From contig JANQSO010000004.1 of assembly GCA_028284005.1 (NCBI GenBank), forward strand, positions 62,001-126,000: 64,000 nt of DNA. The letters run 5' to 3'. Of the stretch, positions 30,575 to 39,610 are shown piece by piece. Both the position numbers and the translations under genes were made by a program. The notes beneath the pieces are model-generated. The model was given only the letters and a program-made list of their open reading frames with translations. It searched no databases and was not told the origin of the DNA. Within the stretch, counting starts at the first letter, position 1. Each line of letters opens with the position of its first letter. The DNA comes from Flavobacteriaceae bacterium (lineage in GTDB: Bacteria > Bacteroidota > Bacteroidia > Flavobacteriales > Flavobacteriaceae).

Positions 30575-31682
30575 ATGATTACATCAGATCAGCTAAAAGA
30601 TCTTAAAGATCGCCTGGATGCGTTAAGGAGGTATCTTTGACATTGCCGGCAAACAAATAGAAATTTCCAACGACGAAGAAAAAACATTCGATCCCAATTT
30701 TTGGAACAATCCGCAAGAAGCTGAAGCTTTCATGAAAGTGCTTCGGAATAAAAAGAAGTGGGTTACCGATTATGATACTGCTGTTTCCCTAACCGATGAT
30801 GCCGAGGTTATCTTTGATTTCTTTAAAGAAGGTGAAGGCACTGCCGAAAACGTGGAAAGCCGTTTTATTAAGGCGCTGGAAGCCATTGAAACATTAGAGT
30901 TTCGTAATATGCTAAGTGAAGAAGGTGATGACCTGAGTGCTGTATTGCAAATAACTGCCGGCGCAGGAGGTACCGAAAGTTGTGACTGGGCAAGTATGCT
31001 AATGCGTATGTACCTCATGTGGGCCGAAAAGAATAACTTCAAGGTAAAAGAATTGAACTACCAGGCCGGCGATGTGGCCGGTGTAAAAACAGTTACCCTG
31101 GAGATTGAAGGCGATTATGCATTTGGCTGGCTAAAAAGTGAAAATGGTGTACACCGCCTGGTTCGTATCTCACCTTTTGACAGTAATGCCAAACGTCATA
31201 CCAGTTTTGCCAGTGTATATGTCTACCCTTTAGCAGATGAGAGTATAGAGATCGATATCAATCCTGCAGATATCTCCTGGGATTTTGCCAGAAGTAGTGG
31301 TGCAGGAGGGCAAAATGTGAACAAAGTAGAGACCAAAGCCATCTTAACACACCGCCCCAGTGGAATTGTTATCCATAATTCTGAAACACGGTCACAGCTT
31401 GAAAACCGGGAGAAGGCTATGCAAATGCTAAAGTCGCAATTGTACGAAATAGAACTTCGTAAACAGCAGGCACAACGGGCCGAAATTGAGGACAGCAAGA
31501 TGTCGATCGAATGGGGGTCCCAGATTCGCAATTATGTGCTTCACCCTTATAAATTGGTGAAAGATGTTCGAACAGGCTACGAAAGTGGAAATACCGATGC
31601 CATTCTCGATGGTACTATTGATGAATTTTTGAAAGCTTATTTAATGATGACCGGGCAAAAGGAAAAAAGTGACGAGCTATAA
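30575..31682 (+). CDS. prfB: Peptide chain release factor 2, programmed +1 frameshift
   Basis: The product is about 368 residues, made by a +1 frameshift. The 21-codon first frame from ATG 30575 ends at in-frame TGA 30638-30640; reading then continues as GAC at 30639-30641 to the TAA at 31680-31682 (join 30575-30637, 30639-31682). RF2 releases peptides at UGA and UAA. The codon-recognition tripeptide S-P-F is in 'RISPFDSNAKRHTSF' and the catalytic G-G-Q in 'SSGAGGQNVNKVET'. A methionine at 30732 in the second frame is internal and not the start. Reading the TGA as a stop limits RF2 when RF2 is abundant, the usual autoregulation of this gene. Confidence 0.96.
30626..30641 (+). promoter_or_regulatory. 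Programmed +1 frameshift site of prfB
   Basis: AGGAGG (30626-30631), a TAT spacer codon, slippery CTT (30635-30637), TGA stop and a following C. This is the classic prfB recoding cassette; the peptidyl-tRNA slips from CTT to TTT. The internal Shine-Dalgarno-like AGGAGG is present although genes here do not otherwise use such sequences. Confidence 0.96.
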
Positions 31683-31753
31683 GTTAAAGGCGTGCTAAAA
31701 TCTATGTGAGCCTTCTGCAAGTTTTTATCTTTATGAGCTACAAAAATCACGCT

Positions 31754-32842
31754 ATGTCAATCAAAATACCTATCCTGTTCATCTTTACTATAGTATTTGG
31801 TCCTTATGTATATAGTCAGGACCTTTCTTTTGAAGAATACAACCCTAAATCTACATTGGTTGTCCCCGGTGATGTTGTAAAAAAAGCGAAATTTCCTTTT
31901 ATAGATGTACATGGCCATCAATACAGGATGTCTACTCAGGACCTCTCCCCCGTTGTTGCTGCCATGGATACACTAAATATGAGCATTATGGTAAATCTAA
32001 GTGGTCGTTCCGGTGCAGATCTGCAAAAATCTGTACAAAATATAAAAGACCATTACCCCAACCGTTTTGTTGTATTTGCAAATGTCAATTTTGAAGGTGT
32101 TGGAAGGGCCGGCTGGGCAGAAACAGCTGTTAACCAGTTAACTGAAGATGTTAAAAATGGAGCACGCGGATTAAAGGTTTACAAGAGTTTAGGCCTTAGA
32201 AATGTAGATGTAAATGGCAAAAGGGTTCCTGTTGACGACCCCCGGCTGGACCCTATATGGGCCAAATGTGGCGAATTGGGAATTCCCGTATTGATCCACT
32301 CGGCAGACCCAAAATCTTTTTGGGATGAATTTAATGGAGATAATGAGCGGTGGCTGGAACTAAAAACGCATCCTCGTAGAAAACGTACTGATAACGATCC
32401 GGCTCCATGGCAACAGATCATGGACGAACAGTATAGAATGTTCAAGAAACATCCTAACACCTGTTTCATCAATGCGCATATGGGTTGGCTAGCAAATGAC
32501 CTGGGAAAATTGGGGAAATTACTGGACGAAATGCCAAATATGCACGTAGGAACTGGAGCTATTATAGCAGAGTTGGGACGTCAACCTCGCTTTGCAAAAG
32601 CTTTTTTTATTAAATATCAGGATCGTATCTTATTTGGAAAGGACAGTTGGAAACCGGAAGAGTTCCCTACATATTTCAGGGTTTTGGAATCTAATGATGA
32701 ATATTTTCCATATCACAAAAAATACCATGCATTTTGGGCCATGTATGGCCTGGACCTCCCGGACGAAGTATTAAAAAAAGTGTATTATAAAAATGCCCTG
32801 CGAATTGTCCCGGGTTTGGATAAGAGTTTGTTTCCTAATTAG
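31754..32842 (+). CDS. Exported amidohydrolase-family protein
   Basis: The 362-residue protein starts at ATG 31754 with a signal peptide ending 'GPYVYSQ', so it is exported. The metal motif H-x-H in 'FIDVHGHQYRM', then 'VLIHSADPKSFWDEFNGD', 'CFINAHMGWLANDLG' and 'ILFGKDSWKPEEF', are the metal and active-site positions of the ACMSD-like Amidohydro_2 family. Members decarboxylate or hydrolyse small aromatic or cyclic acids; the substrate is not predictable. Longer starts at 31706 and 31733 were rejected, since only the chosen one begins with a compact signal peptide. Confidence 0.8.
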   Translation: MSIKIPILFIFTIVFGPYVYSQDLSFEEYNPKSTLVVPGDVVKKAKFPFIDVHGHQYRMSTQDLSPVVAAMDTLNMSIMVNLSGRSGADLQKSVQNIKDHYPNRFVVFANVNFEGVGRAGWAETAVNQLTEDVKNGARGLKVYKSLGLRNVDVNGKRVPVDDPRLDPIWAKCGELGIPVLIHSADPKSFWDEFNGDNERWLELKTHPRRKRTDNDPAPWQQIMDEQYRMFKKHPNTCFINAHMGWLANDLGKLGKLLDEMPNMHVGTGAIIAELGRQPRFAKAFFIKYQDRILFGKDSWKPEEFPTYFRVLESNDEYFPYHKKYHAFWAMYGLDLPDEVLKKVYYKNALRIVPGLDKSLFPN

Positions 32843-32880
32843 ATTAGAATAGGTATTTTTACCATTCAACCAGACCGTAT

Positions 32881-33357
32881 ATGAAGCCCGCCAGTCTTGC
32901 ACAACTCAAAAAAGAGCTAAAATACAAATCAAGTGAAGAATTAGAGGTCCTGGTACTTCGGCTTACAAAACATAAAACTGAAAATAAAGAGCTCCTTACC
33001 TATTTATTATTTGACGTTGATGATGAAGCCGGTTTTATTGAAAGTATAAAACAGGACCTGAACGGTCTGTTCGAAGAAATAAACACTACTAACTTCTATT
33101 ATATAAAAAAGAGTATCCGTAAAATTTTACGTACACTCAAACGCTATATCCGGTATTCGCAAAACAGAGAGACCGAAGTAGAACTATTACTCTATTTTTG
33201 TAAAAAAATGGCTGCTTTCTCTCCTTCCATACAAAATAATAAAGCCATGTTGTATGTTTATGAAAAACAAAAGGAGATGATTGCCAAAAAAATTACTGTT
33301 TTGCATGAGGACCTGCAATATGACTATACTCAAGAATTAAAACAATTAAGCTTTTAA
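32881..33357 (+). CDS. Conserved protein of unknown function, helical
   Basis: The 158-residue protein is soluble, basic and almost all helical by composition. It begins 'MKPASLAQLKKELKYKSSEE' and has a conserved-looking central region 'NTTNFYYIKKSIRKILRTLK' with Lys/Arg-rich helices, which could bind nucleic acid. I recall similar proteins in Flavobacteriaceae without assigned function. It is followed by arsC after 10 bases, so the two are probably co-transcribed. No domain, metal site or membrane segment is visible. Confidence 0.65.
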   Translation: MKPASLAQLKKELKYKSSEELEVLVLRLTKHKTENKELLTYLLFDVDDEAGFIESIKQDLNGLFEEINTTNFYYIKKSIRKILRTLKRYIRYSQNRETEVELLLYFCKKMAAFSPSIQNNKAMLYVYEKQKEMIAKKITVLHEDLQYDYTQELKQLSF

Positions 33358-33367
33358 ACATCTAAAA

Positions 33368-33709
33368 ATGATTACAATATACCACAACCAACGCTGTAGC
33401 AAGTCAAGAGAATGTTACAATATCCTAGATTCGAAACAAGTAGATTTTGAGGTTATAAAGTACCTTGAAGAACCACTTTCTAAAGCCAAACTCCAGGAAA
33501 TTATAAAGATGTTGAATATCAAACCTATAGAGCTCGTACGAAAAAATGAAGCTATTTGGAAAGAAAAATATAAAGGAAAAGAAATGGATGATACTGCAGT
33601 GGTAGAAGCCATGGTACAGCACCCAAAATTAATTGAGAGGCCTGTTGTAATTAATGGCAATAAAGCGGTGATTGGCAGACCTCCGGAAAAGGTCCTGGAA
33701 ATTTTATAG
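33368..33709 (+). CDS. arsC: Arsenate reductase, ArsC/Spx thioredoxin-fold family
   Basis: The 113-residue protein has the ArsC signature 'YHNQRCSKSRECYNIL', where Cys10 is the arsenate-attacking thiol, and the basic residues around 'LIERPVVINGNKAVIGRPPE' that hold arsenate. The length fits glutaredoxin-linked arsenate reductases. It reduces arsenate to arsenite in the cytosol, or could be an Spx-like relative; the R-P-x-V and R-P-P motifs favour ArsC. No arsenite exporter or ArsR gene is nearby, so it is not in an ars operon, and its upstream neighbour is a protein of unknown function. Confidence 0.9.
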   Translation: MITIYHNQRCSKSRECYNILDSKQVDFEVIKYLEEPLSKAKLQEIIKMLNIKPIELVRKNEAIWKEKYKGKEMDDTAVVEAMVQHPKLIERPVVINGNKAVIGRPPEKVLEIL

Positions 33710-33795
33710 ACCGTATTTTAATTTTTAACACAAATTTGGCAAATACGGGTTAAACCCAAGTTTATTTTCGTAGTCAAACAGGCTAAAAACCAACA

Positions 33796-36276
33796 ATGAA
33801 AAAAAACATTCTCCTACTTTTACTCTTTACAGCTACATTTACTTTTGCTCAACGGCCCCAGAACAACACACCTATAATTATTACCGGAAGTATTGTAGAA
33901 AGTGGTTCTAACTTACCTCTGGAATATGCTACGGTTGCTTTTATAAACAAAGACAACAAAATTGTCACAGGCGGGATCACAAACGAAAAGGGAGCATATC
34001 GTATCGAAGTTCCTAAAGGAATGTATACGGTGCAATTTGAATTTATTTCCTATAAGACCACAAAACTTTCTGATCAAAGGCTATTCAAAAACACGAAACT
34101 TCCAACCGTTTCCTTAGAGATAGACAGTGAAAGTTTAGATGAGGTGGTTGTCCGGGCCGAAACTACTGAGGTTCAGGTTCGTCTTGACAAAAAGATATAC
34201 AATATAGGAAAAGACCTTACTACCAGTGGCGCAACAGTGAGCGATGCCCTTAATAATGTTCCTTCGGTGAATGTAGATGTGGAAGGTGCAATTAGTTTGA
34301 GAGGAAACGAAAATGTACGTATTCTCATTAACGGAAAACCTTCGGCCATTGCCGGATTTGGCTCTACGGATGCCCTGCAGCAACTTCCTGCGGAAACCAT
34401 CGACAGGGTCGAAGTGATAACTTCTCCGTCGGCACGCTACGATGCAGAAGGTACAGCAGGTATTATCAATATTATCCTTCGGAAAGAAAAAACATTAGGG
34501 CTCAATGGTTCCTTCCAGACAAATATTGGGTGGCCTTTAAATAGCGGAGTTACGGGAAATATCAATTTAAGGACAGATAAGTTCAATATATTCAATACTA
34601 CTGGTGTACACTATAGTGACGCTCCCGGAAATGCGTTTTTTGAAAACCTTTATTTTGATGACACCCGCGAAAACCCTTTAGTGATCGAAGAGCGTGATTA
34701 CGACCGTTTGCGGAAAGGGTTCAACACCAATTTAGGGATTGAATACTATCTCTCTGAAAGATCCTCCCTAACTGCCTCTGGTTTTCTTAGATTAGGAGAT
34801 AATGAGACCATCACCACAAATAATACGAATGAGTTTGATCAATCCGATGACCTGGCACTTACCCGCATTAGAACCGAAACCGAAACCGAAGAAGATACCA
34901 GTTATCAACTATCCCTGAACTATGAAAATAATTTTAGTGATGACGGACACAAACTTACTGCCGATTTCCAATATGAAAACGACAAAGAAACCGAAGTATC
35001 ATTTATTGAAGAGCTAAATACATACCCTGTGAGTGAAAGATTATCTTCGGAGGATATTACTTCAAAAGAAGACCAGGAAGAATACCTCGTTCAAGTAGAT
35101 TATGTACTTCCTATTGGAGAAAATGCGCAGTTTGAAGCCGGTTACCGTGGTAATTTTGAAGAAACCGTAACAGACTATGTGTTGTTGGAAGAAGAAGGCA
35201 CTACAGGGGTCTTTATAAAAAATGACAGCCTTTCAAATCTTTTCACATATAATGAAAACATAAATGCCGTATATGCTCAATATGGTAATAAGTTTGGTAA
35301 ATTTTCTTTTCTGTTAGGATTGCGTTTGGAGAACACCCAACTAAAAGGAGATGTAGATGCCGAAGATGTTACATCGAACAACGAAGATGAATTCAATATT
35401 AATTTTGATAAAGATTATACGGGACTCTTCCCTACCGTAAATTTAATTTATGAGATCGGAGAGCGTGAAAATATTACGTTAGGATATAACAGGAGGATAA
35501 ACAGGCCCAGGCATTGGTTTATTAATCCGTTTCCGTCACGCTCCAGTGAAGCGAATGTGTTTCAGGGAAACCCGGACCTGGACCCTGCTTATGCCAGTGC
35601 TTTCGATCTGGGATACTTAAAGCGATGGGATAAAATTACTCTTTCATCGTCTGTTTATTATCAATATGAAACCGATGCCTTTGAACGCATTCAGGAAGAC
35701 ACCGGAGAACTTACATCTAATGGTGTCCCTATCATTAGAACAATACCCATAAACCTTTCTACAAATCAACGTTATGGATTTGAAGCCGGGGTATTGTACA
35801 ATCCAATGAAATGGCTTCGTTTGAACGGAAGTTTTAATTTCTACAAGTTTGTTACCGACGGAGAATTTAACGGAATAGATTATGGAGCCGAAGATACCAG
35901 CTGGTTTGCACGTGGTAGTGTTAAAGTAACACTACCTTCAAAAATTGATTGGCAGACCAATGTATTTTACAGAGGGCCAAGAAACAATTCACAAACCGAA
36001 ACGGATGGAATAGTTGTGTTTAATTTAGCTTTCAGTAAAGATATTATGAAAGACAATGGCACACTAGGCTTCAATGCACGGGATCTTTTGAATTCAAGAA
36101 AAAGAAAATCACTAACCGAAGCAGAAACCTTTAGAAGTTATAGTGAATTTCAGTGGAGGGAGCGTCAATTCAGTTTGTCATTTACATACCGCTTCAACCA
36201 GAAGAAGAAACGTCAAAGAGGAAATGGTAATGGTGGTGGTGATCTAGAATTTGAAGGTGGCGGTGCAGGGATGTAA
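33796..36276 (+). CDS. TonB-dependent receptor, outer-membrane beta-barrel (OMP_b-brl_3)
   Basis: The 826-residue protein has a signal peptide ending 'TFTFAQ' at about residue 18. A carboxypeptidase-regulatory-like beta-sandwich spans about 28-110 ('GSIVESGSNLPLEYATVAFI'). A plug at about 115-225 contains 'GATVSDALNNVPSVNVDVEG' and 'TIDRVEVITSPSARYDAEGT'. The rest is a C-terminal beta-barrel of the OMP_b-brl_3 type, with the strand marker 'SLSFTYRFNQKKKRQRG' near the end. It is energised by TonB-ExbBD and takes up or assembles an unknown substrate; no SusD partner is adjacent. The tail ends in a Gly-rich segment, 'LEFEGGGAGM', common in this subfamily. Confidence 0.9.
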   Translation: MKKNILLLLLFTATFTFAQRPQNNTPIIITGSIVESGSNLPLEYATVAFINKDNKIVTGGITNEKGAYRIEVPKGMYTVQFEFISYKTTKLSDQRLFKNTKLPTVSLEIDSESLDEVVVRAETTEVQVRLDKKIYNIGKDLTTSGATVSDALNNVPSVNVDVEGAISLRGNENVRILINGKPSAIAGFGSTDALQQLPAETIDRVEVITSPSARYDAEGTAGIINIILRKEKTLGLNGSFQTNIGWPLNSGVTGNINLRTDKFNIFNTTGVHYSDAPGNAFFENLYFDDTRENPLVIEERDYDRLRKGFNTNLGIEYYLSERSSLTASGFLRLGDNETITTNNTNEFDQSDDLALTRIRTETETEEDTSYQLSLNYENNFSDDGHKLTADFQYENDKETEVSFIEELNTYPVSERLSSEDITSKEDQEEYLVQVDYVLPIGENAQFEAGYRGNFEETVTDYVLLEEEGTTGVFIKNDSLSNLFTYNENINAVYAQYGNKFGKFSFLLGLRLENTQLKGDVDAEDVTSNNEDEFNINFDKDYTGLFPTVNLIYEIGERENITLGYNRRINRPRHWFINPFPSRSSEANVFQGNPDLDPAYASAFDLGYLKRWDKITLSSSVYYQYETDAFERIQEDTGELTSNGVPIIRTIPINLSTNQRYGFEAGVLYNPMKWLRLNGSFNFYKFVTDGEFNGIDYGAEDTSWFARGSVKVTLPSKIDWQTNVFYRGPRNNSQTETDGIVVFNLAFSKDIMKDNGTLGFNARDLLNSRKRKSLTEAETFRSYSEFQWRERQFSLSFTYRFNQKKKRQRGNGNGGGDLEFEGGGAGM

Positions 36277-36293
36277 TGGAAGATAAATAGAAT

Positions 36294-36325
36294 AAAAAAA
36301 GGAAGCTTAGAGCTTCCTTTTTTTA
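36294..36325 (+). terminator. Bidirectional terminator after the TonB receptor
   Basis: AAAAAAAGGAAGCT / AGCTTCCTTTTTT around a short loop. It can also serve the small minus-strand ORF that ends at 36347. Confidence 0.8.
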
Positions 36326-36346
36326 TATATAATTAATTCTAAGTTA

Positions 36347-36514
36347 TTATTCTCTAGCTTTTTTTCTGGCTTCGCGCTTCAACTTCCAATTTTCATATAG
36401 TGCACCACCTATCCAATAAGGGATAAATGAAATTAAGAATATCATTAACCAAAAACCAATGGTCAAAATGGTTAAAAATGCTAAAAATCCCAGATATTGA
36501 TCAAAATCGAACAT
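36347..36514 (-). CDS. Small membrane protein, 55 residues
   Basis: The ORF runs from ATG 36514 to two adjacent stop codons at 36347-36349 and 36344-36346. It encodes an N-terminal 'MFDFDQYLGFLAFLTILTIG' region, two closely spaced hydrophobic segments up to about residue 36, 'PYWIGGALYENWKLK', and a basic tail 'REARKKARE'. This is the profile of a small inner-membrane protein. It lies alone between two plus-strand genes and shares the hairpin at 36294 as terminator. No homologue is recognised. The coding pattern and tidy termination support a real gene. Confidence 0.6.
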   Translation of the reverse strand: MFDFDQYLGFLAFLTILTIGFWLMIFLISFIPYWIGGALYENWKLKREARKKARE

Positions 36515-36616
36515 AATAAACACGCTTTTTTTAGATGCATCAAAGATACTAGGATTTTTTCAAAAAAAACAATAAAAAAACTTGAATTATTCACACGAAA
36601 TTAACTGCAGGGATGG

Positions 36617-36647
36617 TTGAGTACCTTTTGGGTTTTAAGTACCTTTG
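36617..36647 (+). promoter_or_regulatory. Promoter of fumC (TTG -33, TACCTTTG -7)
   Basis: TTG at 36617-36619 and TACCTTTG at 36640-36647 are 20 bases apart. The 5' UTR to the ATG at 36670 is about 20 bases, and the element lies inside the longer reading frame starting at 36613, which excludes that start. Confidence 0.7.
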
Positions 36648-36669
36648 CATTACGTTAGAAATTACTATT

Positions 36670-38064
36670 ATGGAATACAGAATAGAAAAGGATACTATGG
36701 GGGAAGTAAAAGTTCCTTCCAACAAACTTTGGGGTGCGCAAACTGAGCGTTCCCGTAACAACTTTAAAATTGGCACCCCGGCGTCTATGCCTCTGGAAGT
36801 GGTATACGGTTTTGCATATTTAAAAAAGGCTGCCGCTTATACCAACTGCGAATTGGGAGTCCTCACTGAAGAAAAACGGGATCTTATTGCAGCTGTTTGT
36901 GATGAGATCTTAGCCGGTAAACACGATGGCCAGTTTCCATTGGTTATATGGCAAACCGGAAGTGGCACCCAAAGCAATATGAATGTGAACGAGGTAATTG
37001 CAAATCGTGCGCATCAATTAGCAGGAAAGACAATTGGTGAAGGCGAGAAGACATTACTGCCTAATGACGATGTGAACAAATCGCAATCATCCAATGATAC
37101 TTTCCCAACGGGAATGCATATTTCGGCATATAAAAAACTGATTGAGGTAACAATTCCGGGAGTACAACAGCTACATAGAACACTTTTAGCGAAAGCAGAA
37201 GAATTCAAAAATGTCGTAAAAATTGGCCGTACACACCTAATGGATGCAACACCTTTAACCCTTGGGCAGGAGTTTAGCGGTTATGCATCACAGTTGGAGC
37301 ATGGGCTTATTGCACTGCAAAACACATTGCCACATTTAGCTGAACTTGCCTTAGGAGGAACCGCTGTAGGTACAGGGATCAATACACCTAAAGGATATGC
37401 TCCTAAAGTGGCCGAATACATTGCAGAATTTACCGGGCTTCCTTTTATTACCGCAAAAAATAAATTTGAAGCGCTAGCTGCTCATGATGCAATTGTAGAA
37501 TCGCACGGTGCATTGAAACAATTAGCGGTTTCATTAAATAAGATCGCTAATGACATAAGAATGCTTGCCAGTGGCCCGCGTAGTGGAATAGGTGAAATCA
37601 TTATTCCCGCTAATGAGCCGGGATCCTCTATTATGCCGGGAAAAGTGAACCCAACACAATGTGAAGCACTAACTATGGTATGTGCACAGGTATTAGGAAA
37701 CGACGTTGCTATTTCTGTAGGGGGAATGCAGGGTCACTATGAGTTGAACGTCTTTAAGCCGGTAATGGCTGCTAATTTCCTGAGTTCTGCCAGGCTTTTA
37801 GGAGACGCCTGTGTTTCTTTCGATATTAATTGCGCGCAAGGTATAACACCAAATACGGAAGTAATTAACAAGCAATTGAACAATTCCTTAATGCTGGTCA
37901 CCGCATTAAATACTAAAATTGGGTACTATAAAGCTGCTGAAATCGCAAATACCGCTCATAAAAATGGTACTACTTTAAAAGAAGAAGCCATTAATCTGGG
38001 TTATCTCACCGCTGAAGAATTTGATGCTTGGGTTAAACCAGAAGATATGGTTGGTGATAATTAA
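36670..38064 (+). CDS. fumC: Class II fumarate hydratase
   Basis: The 464-residue cytosolic enzyme interconverts fumarate and L-malate in the TCA cycle. Three superfamily blocks are present: '[19 protein letters not shown]', '[17 protein letters not shown]' and the signature '[16 protein letters not shown]' that carries the catalytic serine loop. '[18 protein letters not shown]' supplies the catalytic His. The start '[16 protein letters not shown]' is typical. Length is normal for the iron-free class. It stands alone with a promoter just upstream and a terminator downstream. Confidence 0.96.
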   Translation: MEYRIEKDTMGEVKVPSNKLWGAQTERSRNNFKIGTPASMPLEVVYGFAYLKKAAAYTNCELGVLTEEKRDLIAAVCDEILAGKHDGQFPLVIWQTGSGTQSNMNVNEVIANRAHQLAGKTIGEGEKTLLPNDDVNKSQSSNDTFPTGMHISAYKKLIEVTIPGVQQLHRTLLAKAEEFKNVVKIGRTHLMDATPLTLGQEFSGYASQLEHGLIALQNTLPHLAELALGGTAVGTGINTPKGYAPKVAEYIAEFTGLPFITAKNKFEALAAHDAIVESHGALKQLAVSLNKIANDIRMLASGPRSGIGEIIIPANEPGSSIMPGKVNPTQCEALTMVCAQVLGNDVAISVGGMQGHYELNVFKPVMAANFLSSARLLGDACVSFDINCAQGITPNTEVINKQLNNSLMLVTALNTKIGYYKAAEIANTAHKNGTTLKEEAINLGYLTAEEFDAWVKPEDMVGDN

Positions 38065-38101
38065 GTAGTTAGACAATTTTATACCATATAACTTAGAAAT
38101 G

Positions 38102-38129
38102 GCTGACAGCGATGTCAGCTATTTTTTTT
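38102..38129 (+). terminator. Terminator after fumC
   Basis: GCTGACA / TGTCAGC around GCGA, followed by A and eight Ts. Confidence 0.85.
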
Positions 38130-38216
38130 AAAAAATATCGATAAAGTGCAAAAAAAATAGGTGAAATGTAATTTTTATGTATATTGGAGTACCCAAATTA
38201 TTAAAACCTATTTATT

Positions 38217-39536
38217 ATGAGGCTACAATTTTTACCCCTCGCGTTGTGTCTTTTGCTTGCTTTTTATGGAAAAAACAGCATGGCTTTTTCAGAAAAAGTT
38301 GCTTCTACAGAGAGTGCTAAAAGTATTGATTTTAAGGCTGTTTCAAAGAAAGCTAAGGATAAAAATAATCTGACAAAGATTATGGAAGCCACAAAAGAAG
38401 ATACACCGGACAAATCCCCAAAAAGCAATATGGCAAATTATAATATCGCCAGCGCTGCAAATTTCCAGTTTTCTGTTTTTGAAGAAAATTCCTACAAAAA
38501 TATCACCCCAAACCCTGTAGGAACCACAAAAAATTTAAAAGGCGGTATAACTGCTATTAATTCAGCCTCTCAAGATGCAGATCTGGCTGCCTCGTTTAAA
38601 AATGGCATGTTTTATGGCTTTGCGATCATGGTGGTCCTTTTAAACCTGATCTGTTACTTTTTATTCGATGAAAAAATATTTATGACCTATTCATTGGCTT
38701 TGGCCGGAATTACTTCAACACTCTTTTTTAGTGACGGGTTATATATGTTTCTGGGAATAGAAGGTATGCAAAATATTGAAGCTATGCAGTCTACATTGCT
38801 GCTTATAGCAGTTGGTTTTAGTGCCTGGTTTGCCTCAAGGTATTTAACATTAAATGAGTTTTTTCCGAAACTGCGCTGGGTAACAATGACATTATTGGGT
38901 ATTTCCATGGTGATAGTAGCTATGGCATGGGCATCAGAGGATGTTCTATTTGCCACCATTGCCAATACTATTCTCCTTAGCATAATGGCTTCTTACTTTT
39001 TAGCCGGTATTTTACTTTTCAGCAGTAAGAATTACCCAAAATTCTATGTAATAGCTTGTAGTATTCCCCTACTCTTTGCTATTGATTTCTTTGTATTAAA
39101 GAACTTTGGGATAGACTTCCTGGGTGTGCAAACAGTTCACCTTAAGGCAGCCATCCTTGTTGAAATGTTATTGATCACTTATGCTATAGTATATCGCATG
39201 CGAGCTATTAAAGAAGAAAACCTGTTGCGACAAACAGAGTTGCGAATCTTCCTGAAGCGACAGGAAGTTATGAATAGAAGAAATGCTGCAAAATTGATGG
39301 AAGATGTGTATTTGGAGAACCTTATCATGCATTATGACCTTGACGGCTTAGAAATTAAGCTGCTCCAATATATTTCTGAAGGAAAAGATAATTCTAAGAT
39401 CGCGCGAAAATTAAAAACCACTGAACTTGAAGTGGAAAGCCTTACAAAAGAACTATACCATAAGCTCGAAATAAGTGAGCACATTCAGGAAGACTATCGA
39501 ATGGTTGATACTCAACCTGATTATATATATAACTAA
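38217..39536 (+). CDS. Membrane-bound 7TM-type LuxR regulator
   Basis: The 439-residue protein has a signal-like helix at 1-22, then a low-complexity polar region to about residue 122. About seven hydrophobic helices follow between 123 and 330, beginning 'FKNGMFYGFAIMVVLLNLIC' in the style of 7TMR-DISM domains, then a charged helix ('RQTELRIFLKRQEVMNRR'). The C-terminal domain (about 372-425) resembles a LuxR-type helix-turn-helix: 'IKLLQYISEGKDNSKIARKL' and 'EVESLTKELYHKLEI'. It is probably a one-component membrane sensor that binds DNA directly. The ligand and targets are unknown. No kinase or response regulator is adjacent. Confidence 0.7.
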   Translation: MRLQFLPLALCLLLAFYGKNSMAFSEKVASTESAKSIDFKAVSKKAKDKNNLTKIMEATKEDTPDKSPKSNMANYNIASAANFQFSVFEENSYKNITPNPVGTTKNLKGGITAINSASQDADLAASFKNGMFYGFAIMVVLLNLICYFLFDEKIFMTYSLALAGITSTLFFSDGLYMFLGIEGMQNIEAMQSTLLLIAVGFSAWFASRYLTLNEFFPKLRWVTMTLLGISMVIVAMAWASEDVLFATIANTILLSIMASYFLAGILLFSSKNYPKFYVIACSIPLLFAIDFFVLKNFGIDFLGVQTVHLKAAILVEMLLITYAIVYRMRAIKEENLLRQTELRIFLKRQEVMNRRNAAKLMEDVYLENLIMHYDLDGLEIKLLQYISEGKDNSKIARKLKTTELEVESLTKELYHKLEISEHIQEDYRMVDTQPDYIYN

Positions 39537-39573
39537 CTCCCAAATTATCCCCAAACCTATTCCAACTAAGTAG

Positions 39574-39610
39574 AAAAAGAGGGTAAGCTTTACAAGCTTA
39601 TCCTTTTTTT
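39574..39610. terminator. Bidirectional terminator overlapping the ccsBA stop
   Basis: GGTAAGCTT / AAGCTTATCC around TAC, with A- and T-runs. The stop codon of the minus-strand ccsBA gene (39598-39600) is inside the stem. Confidence 0.8.

Noticed and set aside
30732-31682. A 316-residue RF2-like protein starting at ATG 30732
   Set aside because: The frame continues upstream across the frameshift site, and the N-terminal RF2 sequence is present from 30575. The short form is an artefact of ignoring the recoding.
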